Assembly (NCBI RefSeq): GCF_003597395.2
Contig: NC_133770.1
Span: 290,446,392 to 290,510,391, forward strand
DNA length: 64,000 nt
From: Chelonoidis abingdonii
Taxonomy: Eukaryota; Chordata; Testudines; Testudinidae
Reading direction: 5' to 3'
Shown: piece by piece, positions 23,418 to 34,355 of the stretch
Position numbering within the stretch: position 1 is the stretch's first letter
Layout of the letters: each line of letters opens with the position of its first letter
Notes under the pieces: generated by a model
The model's input: the letters and a program-made list of their open reading frames with translations, nothing else
Told to the model about the DNA's origin: nothing
The model's database searches: none
Translations under genes and position numbers: made by a program

Positions 23418-23429
23418 CTCATTGTCTTT

Positions 23430-23859
23430 GGAGACAGCAAACTTGGCAATTTCTGTGAGTGTCCAGCAGTAGGGGCTGGATACTACAGGGGAAGGCTCTT
23501 CAAGGGGGCTTAGGGTGCACCTAAAGTTAACCTGTAAGATGAAGTAAAGGCTGATAAGAGGAGATTGTTTGGGTGGTTCATAGACTGAGGTGACAAGAAC
23601 TGACACCCAACTGAGCACAAGTAACTCTCTCGGAGGGGGGAGGAGTTGACAAGGTGACCCATAACTCTGGGTGCCCTGAGAAAGCATCGCTGCAAGCTCT
23701 TTGGGGAACCTTCTTTTATGTTGGGAAGGGGCCTAGTACAACCTATGGGCTACCAGAAACATATGACAATCAGTGACAGAACATGCACGCATATGCAGAA
23801 TAACAACACCCAGCTGTTCTATAGCCCCATTCATCAGCAGATTCCAAAGCACGTTACAA
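23430..23859. other. Unassigned spacer
   Basis: No gene or element recognised between the fold-back copy and the MIR-like repeat. Confidence 0.4.
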
Positions 23860-23995
23860 AGGAGGGCAGTATCATTGTCCCATTTCAGAGAAGGGGAAAC
23901 TGAGACACAGAGGGGTGAAGTGACTTAGTCCAGGTCACCCAGCAGACCAGTGGCAGAGCCAAGAAAAGAAGCCAGATCTCTGAGTTACACTTTCA
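23860..23995 (-). repeat. MIR/CORE-SINE-like repeat, antisense
   Basis: cccatttcagagaaggggaaactgagacacagaggggtgaagtgactt...caggtcacccagcagaccagtggcagagcc is the antisense core of MIR-type SINEs, a tRNA-derived family shared by amniotes. Non-coding. Confidence 0.75.
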
Positions 23996-24585
23996 TTTCA
24001 CAGATATTGGTTTCTCATCGACAGAACACAAAAACACATTTGTATTTTTAAAGAGCTATTGAGTTAATCCTTCTCTCCATTACAGGATGGAGTAGGGATG
24101 GGCATCAGGAAACTGGCGACAGCTCCCTGATCATAAGCCAGTCTTGCTATAGTGTGAGTTAGACTAGCCTTAGAGCTGCCCTAACTTATAACACTGGAGG
24201 GGCCGGAAGAGACTTTATATCACAGTGAAGGGTCAGCAGACTGGGGTGAAGCTCTTCCATGTTCCCTCTGCCTGCATTGCACCCTCTATGTCAGAGTGTG
24301 GAGTGGCTGGCATAAGAGCTGATGGAGTAAGTTCCCCTCTGCCAGAGGATTTCTCTGCTGGAGATTTGTAGCCATAATATACCCCTTTGCATTGTCTGAA
24401 CAGCAAAAAGGAGCTGGGAACATAACAAAATTCTGGCTAACTGGACCTTTAACACTGGCACTAAAAAAATTGTGACATTCTGTCTAAAGCTGAGAGGCAG
24501 GCCAACAAACCGCCCCAGGGAAGAGAACTACCTGCATGGAAATATGCTGTATTCTAACCAAGTTATATGCAAGCCAAGAAGAACA
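23996..24585. other. Unassigned spacer
   Basis: No gene or clear repeat recognised. Confidence 0.4.
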
Positions 24586-25205
24586 CGGGCCAGATTCTCT
24601 GTCCTTCTCTGACCCCCTTTGCGCCATGCTGGTAATGCAAAGGGACGAGGAGGCTGCCTAATGTCTCAGCTCGGGGGCTTTTCTGGTGAGCATTGGTATG
24701 CCCCACCCCTCAGCAGTCCTGACACGGGGAGGGTGGGTATGCCCGGCATGGGAGTGGTCAGATCACACCACCCCCCAGCAAGCCCCAGGTGACCGGCAGC
24801 CCCGTGGAGGCCGTAGCCATCAGACAGAGACTACAGCAGTCCTGAAGCTGTTCTGAACTATGCGATGGCCAGGATCCATATAGACCCGACCAAAGAATTA
24901 GAGGAGTTGCAGCCAGCTCCTTCTCTCCCCATCCCTCTCCCCACACCATGTCCAGGAGATACTGGACAGACCAGGAACCTAAGCAGGAACACAGGAACCC
25001 TTGGAAGTGCCATCTGTTACATGAGAGGAATTAGGCAAGGCGGGGCTGCCTGCTTAGGAACACAGGCTTTCGTTAAACACTGCCAAACGGTGCCAGAGAG
25101 GAACCAACTTCAGGCACTGACTCACACTTCTGGTGTAACCCCATTGATCTCAGCGGAGTAAATCCCAGTTTACACTGCGGTAGCTAAGGGGAGGGTCAGG
25201 CCCTT
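24586..25205. repeat. Possible interspersed repeat with 'gggccagattct' ends
   Basis: Begins gggccagattctctgtcc (24589) and ends ctggtgtaaccccattgatctcagcggagtaaatcccagtttacac...agggtcaggccc (25130-25203). These end blocks belong to a dispersed reptile repeat. The middle is GC-rich and unassigned, and the open frames there lack recognised domains. Confidence 0.35.
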
Positions 25206-26879
25206 CGTGTCTAAAAGTAGCACTGAGTCCTGTGGAATCACTGCCATGGCTGGCTCAGAGCAGCCAGCCGGGGACTCCGCTTGGCTCCAGGCTCTGGACA
25301 GGGCCTGCACTCCAGAGCTCTTGGATATACAGGGTGCGGAGTCCTTCCCCATGCTCACTCTGCTCCCAGTTTCTCCAGCTAGAGGAGACATTGCCCTGGA
25401 AACTGTGAAAGAAAGGGGTGACCTGGATCCAAAGGATCACCTGCAATGCTGTATGCATCCCAGGTGAGCCTAACGAATTTCCTCTGAGGTGGAGGGGTCA
25501 TGTGCTTGAAGTAGTCTCATCCACTAGGGAGCACGGGGCTCACCCCTGACTTATTTTCCTGAACGTGATCCCTGAAGGGGCATCAGGACTGTGCTTCACT
25601 GTTGTGCTCAAGCCACCTTGTGGCTTTGACATATTCGGTTAGAAGCAGAAGCAACAGCCACACTGAGGATCAGAAAAAAGCTACCTCCACCCTGCATCTT
25701 TCACAGGGACTGGCTGATTTGGCTGATGAAGCCCAGAGAAAAAACAGGCACGTCATCTCATTGTCTGATCGATACAGAATCTGCGTGTGACATGGTGACC
25801 CTATGAGACTTAGCAGGTTTGCATCTGGCGGAAGCTGCAGGAAGCGTCTCCAGGACAGTTTCAGCTTTTTATAATCCCTGCAGAATAATCTACCAAGAGA
25901 GCAGGCAGCGATCACTAGTTTAGAGCTGCAAAGGCAAATCTGCCTGTCTCGTGTAACTCCTTTGACTCCACTGGAGCTACATTCAGGATGAATGAAGCCC
26001 ATAGACACCTCCTTTTGGATCAGTAATTTTTCAACAATTGCTACCCCTGAGTTCTGCAGTTAGCTATACTGAGTACAATGTATCACCATAACGATGACGC
26101 GAACTCAGGCCCAGTGAAACTTTGCATGAACTACGGTACAGTCATGATAAAGCCTAGAATATAAACTATGCACAAGGCTGTGTTTTAGACCTAGAGAACA
26201 CAGTGTCCACATTTACTGTTGGATACACAGTCTCCTGCTCCTACTCAGCTCTTAAATTAAAGCCAAACACGGCAAGGCTCAGAAAAGAAGCCATCCAGCC
26301 TTTGGAAGCAGAATCCACTGCAAACAGGTGCATATGCAGGAAACATTCTTTGCAGGGAAGACTGAGCACAAAATAATGGAAGTAAAAAAGTTTTTTTCCT
26401 CCTTTTTTTTATATGTAGTTACAACATGCAAAGCCTTATGGACTTCATTTTACAGAAAGCCTATGGGCCAAATGGTATATGCTACACATCAGTAACTCTC
26501 TGTAAACTGGTGTGATTTATATGCTGGTGGAGGCAGGGTTGTAGCCAGAAAAGCAACTCACAGGAAAATATAGAGTGAAACAGGCTCCTTTTATTTAATC
26601 TAGCTCTTCCTAGCACCCTCCTGTTAGCTGCTTTAGCAGCTATCAACCCACCTTTCCACTGGTACATTACACCCATCTAGACACTCCATCTTTAGAAATT
26701 TACACTGAGGCAGAACTGGGGGACTGGGATGCTGCACCACTTCAGCTGCCTCCATCCCAGACCGACTTGCTCCCTCCTTTCACCAGTCCACCTATCCTCC
26801 TCCTGAAATATCCCTTGAGTATTTGCCCAATCATTTCCATTGCTTCAGAGCGAGGTACATTCCAAAGATACTTTGTGTA
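25206..26879. other. Spacer without recognised gene
   Basis: Short overlapping frames on both strands (25170-26008) have no recognised domain. The rest is AT-rich. Confidence 0.4.
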
Positions 26880-27310
26880 TTTTAATGTTGATGTGTAGGT
26901 TATATGGCAGCGAAACATAGTCGCTAACAAAGACTGAAGAACATCAACTGTCTGTCACATAGATGGCGATGGAACAAACATTTTTGGGCATTTCGCTCTG
27001 CGATCACATCCCAATGAAATAATTAGGCAGCAGTCTGGAGTGCGAGATGTTGTTGTTGAAAGCAAGCTCAGCAAAACCCGGTGGGCCGGACACGTGGCCC
27101 GACTCAGTGACAACAGATGAACTGCAGTTGTTTCTGAGTGGTATCCGCGAGAACTGAAATGGCCACATGATTGGCCTCAGTTGAGGTGGGATGATTTTCT
27201 AACAAGGAGATATGGACAAGCATGGTGAAGGATGGCCAGAGTGAGAGAAGATTGGAAGACGTGTTGTGATCGGCTCAGTCTTAACTGATGAAGGGCCGAC
27301 AGTCTACCCA
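26880..27310 (+). pseudogene. RTE-like LINE, 3' coding remnant
   Basis: Broken frames translate to the C-terminal signature of RTE-like RT proteins: a FLGISLCDHIPM block (26978-27015), then GVRDVVV (27038-27060), SKTRWAGHVARLSDN (27070-27113) and a REDWKTCCDRL-like block (27245-27280). RTE LINEs encode an endonuclease and RT; this is only the last part. The frame shifts several times. Confidence 0.7.
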
Positions 27311-27319
27311 GTGTAGACC

Positions 27320-28085
27320 AAAAGCCTAATGGGAAGAAATCATCTCTAGTAAAAGTGTACTCCATTTTTCTTACTTTGCCTTATACTCCATTTTGCTAGC
27401 CTTGAATTAGTAAGAAGAAATTGTTGAGTTTGTTTTTTGCTGATTGTCTTAACATTTATTCTTAGAAGGATAGAAGTTTTATGGGTGTAATTGCCTTATT
27501 TACTGTTTGGTGAGAGTGAAGAATGTATGGTAATTATCTGAGAAAGGACAACTAGGCCAGATGGTCAAGAAGAGAGTGGAAGAGTCAAGAGGCACCAACT
27601 TTATTATCAATCATCCAGATGGCAGATTGAGACCCTAAAGCAAAGGCATACACCCCAAGGATAAGATAAGAAGTTGAGCCAAAAGGACGAGATAAGATGA
27701 GCTAGGGAATGCTTATTGGACCACCGGAGCCACTGAGACTGAATGGGAACTCCCTCTGAAGGTGCATGGCAACTGGAATCATGCCCTGAACTGAACTGAG
27801 GGCCGGGTGGTAACAAGCGGCCTGAGGAAGGCTGGTCAGGTGCACCATGAAGAGGAGACCAAGATACAGCATACCTCTCTCCCTTGGGCACTGGGCTGGG
27901 ATCCAGTGGAGACGGAAGGCCTGGGTCCCCCTACCTCCTTTCCTCCCACCTCCCCTCTCCCTGATCCACAATTTGACCAGTGGGCCCACTGCCCATCAGG
28001 CAAGCCCATCTCAGGACTTTGGGTGTGGGAAGAACTGCCAAGCCCACAGCTTACCCAGTAGGCCTGATGCCTTCTAAGTGAAACC
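27320..28085 (+). repeat. Candidate 5' LTR/leader of the endogenous retrovirus
   Basis: AT-rich sequence with repeated actccattttgc blocks (27358-27400), then GC-rich leader-like sequence up to the gag-like region. Placement and composition suggest an LTR and leader, but no matching 3' LTR is present and the boundaries are guesses. Confidence 0.3.
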
Positions 28086-28311
28086 TCCTACACCTCAACA
28101 TTATGATTATGAGAATGACTTAGGCCCTCCAAATTATCTGAAGGATGCATGCCCAACTGCTCTAATTTAGGATTCTGCAAGGTAGCCAAGGCTTCAATTG
28201 TTACAAAAAAAACTGTGGTGCAGCACAGGGTGGAAACCAACCATGGCAGACAACTGAAAATATAGTTACAAACATCTCAGCCCCTCCTGAGTTGATTGAT
28301 AAGCTGGTGAG

Positions 28312-28545
28312 ATGTGGCCCAGAATGGGGGATGGTTCTATTGCAGACCATACTGTGAAGTTAGATCAATGGGGTCAGACATTTGCTTTAACCGAGGATGA
28401 TGAAAAGAAAGCACTATTGGCGTCCATACCCCTAGAGATATGGAGAACTCTAGATGAAGGGATCAGAATGGGAACATTGCATCCTCTAGGACATGCAACA
28501 ATTGATTCAATGGGGGAAGTACAAAGGGAGCATTTTAGACTTTAG
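28312..28545 (+). pseudogene. Gag-like fragment of the endogenous retrovirus
   Basis: A 77-codon frame (with LDQWGQTFALTEDDEKKALL near its start) lies at the gag position upstream of pol. Gag would form the capsid. No major homology region or CCHC knuckle is clear, so the assignment is mainly positional. It ends at a stop at 28543-28545, and further gag-like sequence follows in other frames. Confidence 0.4.
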
Positions 28546-29639
28546 CCAAAACTAAGCAATGCCCCAATGAACATTCTCAAGTATTTGAGGCAAGGTTGTG
28601 GTATGTAGATCAGTGCATGGTATAAGCCAATCCTGTGCATAATGGCGGGGCATATAAAGGCTTGATAATAGCAAACAGATCATATTAAACACCAAACAAA
28701 ACTTCAGCATTTCACTGAGACCAGCACTCTACCACAACTTTTAATATTCATGACCAGCATCTGGGAAGGAAATCGAGCCAAGGCTTAGGAATGGCTGCAG
28801 GCTAAGAGACTAGCAGCCTCTCAGAGACAAGTGATTCCACAGAAAGAATATATGTTTAAGACATAGGGTGGCTGGTTGTCAGATGGAAGAGATGGATGCT
28901 CTCCAAGTGATAGAGGAAAAGGCTGTTGGAGAGGAGGTTGAAGATATCAGTGGACAAGACCGAGTTATAGGGAACCATTATAACAATTGGAAGAATACAA
29001 AGGAGAGAAAAGGTCATCTCTCCTTACCACAGAATAATTCTGTGATAGCTATAACCACACATACTGCTGCCAGAGGATATTCATGTTAGGAAAACCAAGC
29101 CTTCAGTTTCTCAGGGCCATTTCTCATTGGCTTAATGAAGATGGGATCCCCCACCAGAGGCTTGGATTGGAGGTAATCAATAAGCAGTTCTAGCTCATAC
29201 AAGGGCATCCCTTTGTATCTGTTATGAGAAATAGCCACAGTGTTCTCTTCGAGGTGCTCTAAAACATGATGCTGCAAGCATGTGAAGGCAGCAATTTCAA
29301 TATGTACGTTTTGGTACCAGTTTCTATTGAGATTGGATCCTGGAAGGCAGGTGTATCATTTGCATTGCCATGCCTGCCCACAAAACAATCTATTATGGGA
29401 TCAAACGTAATGGTCCAACGCAGGATTGTGATGGATCTGGCTAATATGTGCCTCTGGATAATCCCTGCTGCAAAGCATCAGCAGTGGGTTATACCAGACA
29501 CACATGCCACGTTAACAGTGAAGGGATGTGTGCCTTTGTGCATAAGAGACCTGGCTTTAGGAGAGGAGCAGAAGGATGTAAAGCAAATTTGTTCAAGGGA
29601 ACAGCAGGTTTTAGACGTCTTAGCATGCTTGTGGTCTAA

Positions 29640-30345
29640 TGAATGCACGAGTGGTGATAGAAGGAAGTGACCCTCCGTCCCCCAAAAAGTATCTGTATCC
29701 CAGAGAAGCAGTGGAGGATACAGGAAAAGCAATCTCATCATTTTTGAGACAAGGAGTAATTAGAAAATGTGCCTCAGTAGCAAGCAGTCCAATCTGGCCA
29801 ATGCAGAAACCAGACAGCAGCTTCTCTCTGAATACCGACTGCAGAAAACTAAATCTAATTCCATGCACCAGTAGTGGTTTATTTACCAGAGGTAGCAAAT
29901 GCAGTAGATAGTAATGGTCAATGGTTTCTTTTCAATTTTTGTCCACCCTGACTCGCAGTACGAATTTTCTTTTCAATATGAAGGAATTCACTATACTTTC
30001 ACCTGTCTTCCCCAAGGGTACCGTGACTCCCCTGTGATTTCCTATGCACACAGGAAAGCTGTGTTGGCTGAGTTCCAATATTGGCAAAATATGGTTCATG
30101 TATATGGATGCCCTATTATTTTTCACCATAACTTGGGAGAAAAATCTGATTATTTTGGAAGCTCTGCCGCACACATTATCTGCAGTAGGCCTAAAGGTCA
30201 ATCCCCAAAAAGCAGGTAGTCAGACAGACAATGCATTTTCTTGGATTGACACTTCAGCCAGGAGGAAAATCCCCAGATCAGCCAAAGGTGGAAATGATTC
30301 ACTCTTTATCGTTCCCTACTTCTGAAGCTGCCTTGAGACAAATTT
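29640..30345 (+). pseudogene. Retroviral reverse transcriptase, broken
   Basis: Frames 29639-29911 and 29914-30219 carry RT blocks in order: a KYLYPREAVEDTGKAIS start, PIWPMQKPDSSFSLNTD, then FSFQYEGIHYTFTCLPQGY (about 29970-30024), the classic palm-domain block. The catalytic box at 30101-30112 reads Tyr-Met-Asp-Ala, so the second catalytic Asp is replaced, and the surrounding frame is shifted. A stop near 29911 separates the first two parts. This copy could not make active enzyme. Confidence 0.8.
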
Positions 30346-30349
30346 TAGG

Positions 30350-30760
30350 AGTGATAGGATTTTCTCCCAGGAGTTTATACCTGACTATGCAGAAATAGCT
30401 GCTTCTTTACATGCTTTACTGAAAGAAGGTAGCAGTTGGTAATGGAATCCACAATTGACTGACACCGTCACTAAACTGAAACAGGCATTAGCCCCAGCTC
30501 CTGTGTTGGCTCAACCTGACTATTGACAACCATTTGTTTTGGAGCTAGCTGCTACCGACCCAGCACCAGCAGCTGCTTTGGGTCAGCACAGGACCTCACA
30601 ACCCAGACCAAGTGCTTATGTATCTCAGGTACTCACTCCTACAAAGAGAAATACTCTTGGTGTGAGACACATATGCTGGCCACATTGTTCTTTGTGCCCA
30701 GAGCCCCATTATTTCTTTATCTGCCTCTGAGTACAACACATTGTGGAAACCAAGTCAGCC
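30350..30760 (+). pseudogene. Retroviral RNase H region, broken
   Basis: Follows RT in frame order. A LELAATDPAPAAALGQHRTS block (30540-30600), then SAYVSQVLTPTKRNTLGV (about 30613-30665), corresponds to the RNase H start and its conserved later blocks in vertebrate retroviruses. Stops and frame changes occur near 30525 and 30665. Confidence 0.7.
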
Positions 30761-30959
30761 CAGTTTCCTGAACTGGCCACAGTTTTGCTACTTTGCAAAG
30801 GTCTTACAGGAGCTAAGCTGAACCCAGAGAGAGATTCAAGAGAATATAAAGGAGTTCCCTTAACATTTATACAATCCCCAATGGAGAATCCATCAAGGTA
30901 GCCAAACCCAGTCATCAATGGACTTGCGTTATACCACAGCAATATAAAACTGATTTTAT

Positions 30960-32870
30960 TTATGTGTCATGATTTACTCACTGGAGGGTACCGAGGTGTT
31001 AAAAATGCACTAGCAGGAATACAGCAGATTGTTTGATGGGCACAGATGAATCAGAATGTTAGGTGATATACAGAAAAGCGTCTAGTGTCTGCACAGGTAA
31101 ATTCTGAACCCGTCAAGAAGAAAGCAATACTGAGACACAACCAAATTGAAAGCTCATAGATTTGACTCCACATTGATTATATTGGACCATTGCCTAAAGT
31201 AGCCCAAGAAAATCTGTCCGTGTTGGTGTGATAAATGAAGGGGGTTTGAGGGGAAGCTCTCTTTTTTGGACACCCAGCCAGCCAGTTAGCTATAAAATTC
31301 CTCTTAGTAGCTTTTCTCTATTTGCTATACCCGTAAAGAGTTAAAAAGTCTCACTGCTATGCATAGTTAAAAAGAAGTGAGTGGGCACCTGACCAAAACA
31401 GCCAATGGGAAGGCTAGAACTTTTTAAAATTGAGGAAAACACTTCCCCTTTGTCTGTCTGTTTGTTCTTCTGGGGAGAGGGGCACAGCACAGCAGTTATA
31501 ATGTAAAAAGCTTGGGCCAGGTATGAACAATCTTCAGTATCATACCTAGAGACTACTCATTTGAAACCCCAGGTATGTAAGTAGATCAGGACTGTCTAGG
31601 AAGATGCAATTAGGTTTACTTCTTTTCATTTGTTTATGGCTCGTGGATTCCTCTGTGCTAACCCCAGTTGCTTTTGTTTTGCTTGTACCCTTTAAGCGGG
31701 ACCTCAAGAAAGCTATTCTTCGTGCTTAACCTTTGTAGTTAATCTTAAAATCTAGCAATAGCCTGCGTTTCGAGATGTATTTTCTTTCTTTTTTTTAAAT
31801 AAAATTTACCATTCGTTAAGAACAGAACTGGAGTTCTGTGTCTTAAGAGGTTTGTTCATGTATGTGTGTTTTTTTTAATTAGCTAGTGGCAACAGCTGAT
31901 TTCTTTCTTTTTTTTTTCCTCAACTCTTTCCAGGAGAGGCGGGTAAAAGGACTTGAGGGTAACTCATAGGAAGGAATTCCCAAGTGCTCCTTCCTGGTCT
32001 TTCAAAGGGGTTCTGCAGTTGGGTGGTGGCAACATCTACCCATCCAAGGTCAGAGAAAAGCTGTAACCTTGGAAGTTTAACACAAGCCTGGAGTAGTCAG
32101 TATTAAATTTTAGAGTCCTTACGGGCCCCCATCTTCTGCACTCAGAGTGGGGAATCAGCCTTGACAGTCATTGTGAAAGTTTTCTCCAGCTAGGTAGAAG
32201 TAATCCGTATGAAAAACAACAAGGCAGCTGCTATTGCTAAGGTTCTGCTTGAGCACTTCTTTACCAGATGAGAACTTCCATGGGTAATTGATTCAGAGAA
32301 CATGTTACTAATGAGACAACACTTAACACCATGAAAATGTTAGGAATATAGCAGAAATATCATCTCACCTTATCCTCCACAGTCATCAAGACTGCTAGAA
32401 AGATGTAATTGAACTTTAAAGGTTATGCTTACTAAATATGTAACGACGACAAAAAAAAAAAAGATTGGAATACAAAATTGCCCTTTATAGTGATGGCTCT
32501 TTGAGTTTCTCCAAACAGAACAATGTGGGTAGCTCCTTTTGAAATCGTGACAGGACATAAAACGGTGTTGCCTGAACATCTGCTTTTCGCTGTGCTAGGC
32601 TCAGTGCAACACACTGTTGTAACTGATCAATGGCTGTTACAGCTAAAAGAACACCTGAGAGAAGTTAATCTATGGGCAGCCAAAAACATGGATGTGAGAA
32701 AAAGACAGATTGCTCGATACTTTGGTACCACAATAAAGCTGCAAGAATGGCAAACAGGAGATGAAGCAATGATAAAAATCTATAATGAAAAAGGAAACCC
32801 TTTACAACCTAGTTGGGACGGGCACTTCTGTGTTACAGAAAATGCTAGTCTCAATGTGTGTTTGGTGTGA
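30960..32870 (+). pseudogene. Retroviral integrase, split by an inserted LTR
   Basis: The N-terminal zinc-binding region starts at about 30965 (HDLLTGGYRGVKNALAG) and runs to about 31110. The core starts near 31175 (DYIGPLPKVAQ) and stops at 31228. The LTR (31229-32166) interrupts it. From 32167 the core resumes (NNKAAAIAKVLLEHF, 32211-32255). The C-terminal part is the clean frame 32523-32870 (EIVTGHKTVLPEHLL, VRKRQIARYFG). Integrase would insert viral DNA. The core is destroyed by the insertion and further stops. Confidence 0.8.
31229..32166 (+). repeat. Solo LTR inserted in the integrase
   Basis: Starts TGATAAATGAAGG and ends AGCCTTGACA; about 938 bp with TG...CA ends. It contains a TATA-like segment, aataaaatttacc (31799-31811, poly-A-like) and GT-rich sequence after it. 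The 3' end is confirmed by the second copy (18833-19380). The integrase reading continues across the two flanks. No clear short duplication is visible, so it may have been altered. Confidence 0.85.
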
Positions 32871-33002
32871 ATTCATAAAGGCAGAAAAAGTTGGACAAAT
32901 GGTTTCATCTTAATCAAATGAAATTGTTCAAAGGACAAGTCTGATGCTGGTTCATTTTGTCATTTAGGCAGAACTGTCTGTTACTCAGATACATGCTGTT
33001 TA

Positions 33003-34355
33003 ATGAACTGGACCCGGACTTACCCTGTGTACACAGAGAAAGAACCAACTCAAATACATGGCCCACAACTGTCTCCTGCTGAACTGTATATGCTTCAACT
33101 TGTGTATGATTGGTTGGTGGGACATGGCAGAGCACAACAGGAATTCCAGTCTCTGCCTTGTCTGAACTGGATAATTGGAGGCCGGATGTGCTCTAAAGGT
33201 TGTACAATAGCGCTTCAACACAGCTATGATTGAAATACTGGACGACTGGAGTTGAGGGTACTCTCCTCCAAATATGAAAATGGAGTTGTACATTTTTATC
33301 TATTAGGTATGAAGGAAAACAGAATACTCCCTGAGCATTATCGAATAAGAATAACTACTTTCAAGCCAGTTATAAGATCTATTGCTAAGCAATTCCACAT
33401 CTTAACAATAAAAGAGGCTAATACCAATAAGACGACAAGCATTAAAAAAGTAAGAAGAGAAATTAGGGAAAACATACATGACAAAGGGCTATTAAGAGAA
33501 AATGTGAAAGAGATTAAACAAATATTTATGACTGTGCCTATGACAGTCCTAACTATTCAAACAATTTTAGGATCTAAAAGAAGTAACATAACTCTACAGT
33601 GTATTTTTACAAGAAATCAACAAAATTTGTTTCCTCTTCTCATAACATGGAAATTTATATCAAATGATGCAAATGAGGGGATATTAATATTAATGTATTC
33701 AGGAGGGAAAATTATGGACCATGCCCTAATGAAAAGAGATACTGTGCATATGGAAAAAATCATGAACATAGCTGAGTGCAATTTGTAAATGAGGCTATAA
33801 CACAGGGAGATGTTTCCATGATAATTCAAGATGTTAAGTCCATTAATACTGGAACTTTCCAGGGATACAGTAAAGAACTCTGAGAAATGGGAATAATAGA
33901 GGTCGAAATGTTAGTTTCAGACCAATTAACTAAACCATCCATTCCCTCAATTATCACAACCACATAAACAATTATAAATTCCACCTCTGACATTTCTCCA
34001 TGTCCAGCAGTAACATCGGGACAAGAAAGTGGATTAAGACTCTCCCCAGTTAGAAGCAAAACCAGTGCATTATGCAATAAAGTACGCTGGTTCCATATCT
34101 TAATAGAGCTCAATGGGATTTTACCAATACTGAAGTCTGTCAAAGTTGTCAAGTTGGGGAATTATATGGAGAATTTATGAAACTATTTTGGGATAACCCC
34201 AGAAACTAAGGATTAAGCATGAGAAAAGAGAGATAGTAGTGGGATAATAGGAATCATTAGTGGATTGTTTGGAACCGGGATGTTCATAGGATCCCAAGGA
34301 GATATACAGGCACTGCAAAAGCAGTTAAATAAACTAAAACAAATTATGGAAAAAT
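33003..34355 (+). pseudogene. Retroviral envelope remnant
   Basis: Env should follow integrase. The frames 33003-33233 and 33252-33788 lie in that position and contain several Cys and N-x-S/T sites. The downstream segment 34235-34355 reads IIGIISGLFGTGMFIG then DIQALQKQLNKLKQIMEK, the hydrophobic fusion-peptide-like stretch plus heptad repeat of a transmembrane subunit. Stops and frame changes break it throughout, and the protein ends before a membrane anchor. Surface-subunit identity is mainly positional. Confidence 0.6.

Larger units (their letters stand above)
28090..34355 (+). mobile_element. Endogenous retrovirus remnant (gag-like, pol, env)
   Basis: About 6.3 kb of a defective provirus in sense orientation. 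Order: gag-like frames (28312-29090), a linker/protease position (29266-29640), RT (29640-30345), RNase H (30350-30760), integrase (30960-32870, split by an LTR at 31229-32166), and env (33003-34355). Every gene is broken by stops or frameshifts. The right end abuts an antisense CR1 at about 34360 without a 3' LTR. The RT style looks closer to class III/spuma-like than to gammaretroviral RT, but the class is not settled. Confidence 0.8.

Noticed and set aside
24865..25467. Pair of 86-98 codon frames as coding exons
   Set aside because: No domain, overlapping frames on the other strand, and a repeat-like flank.
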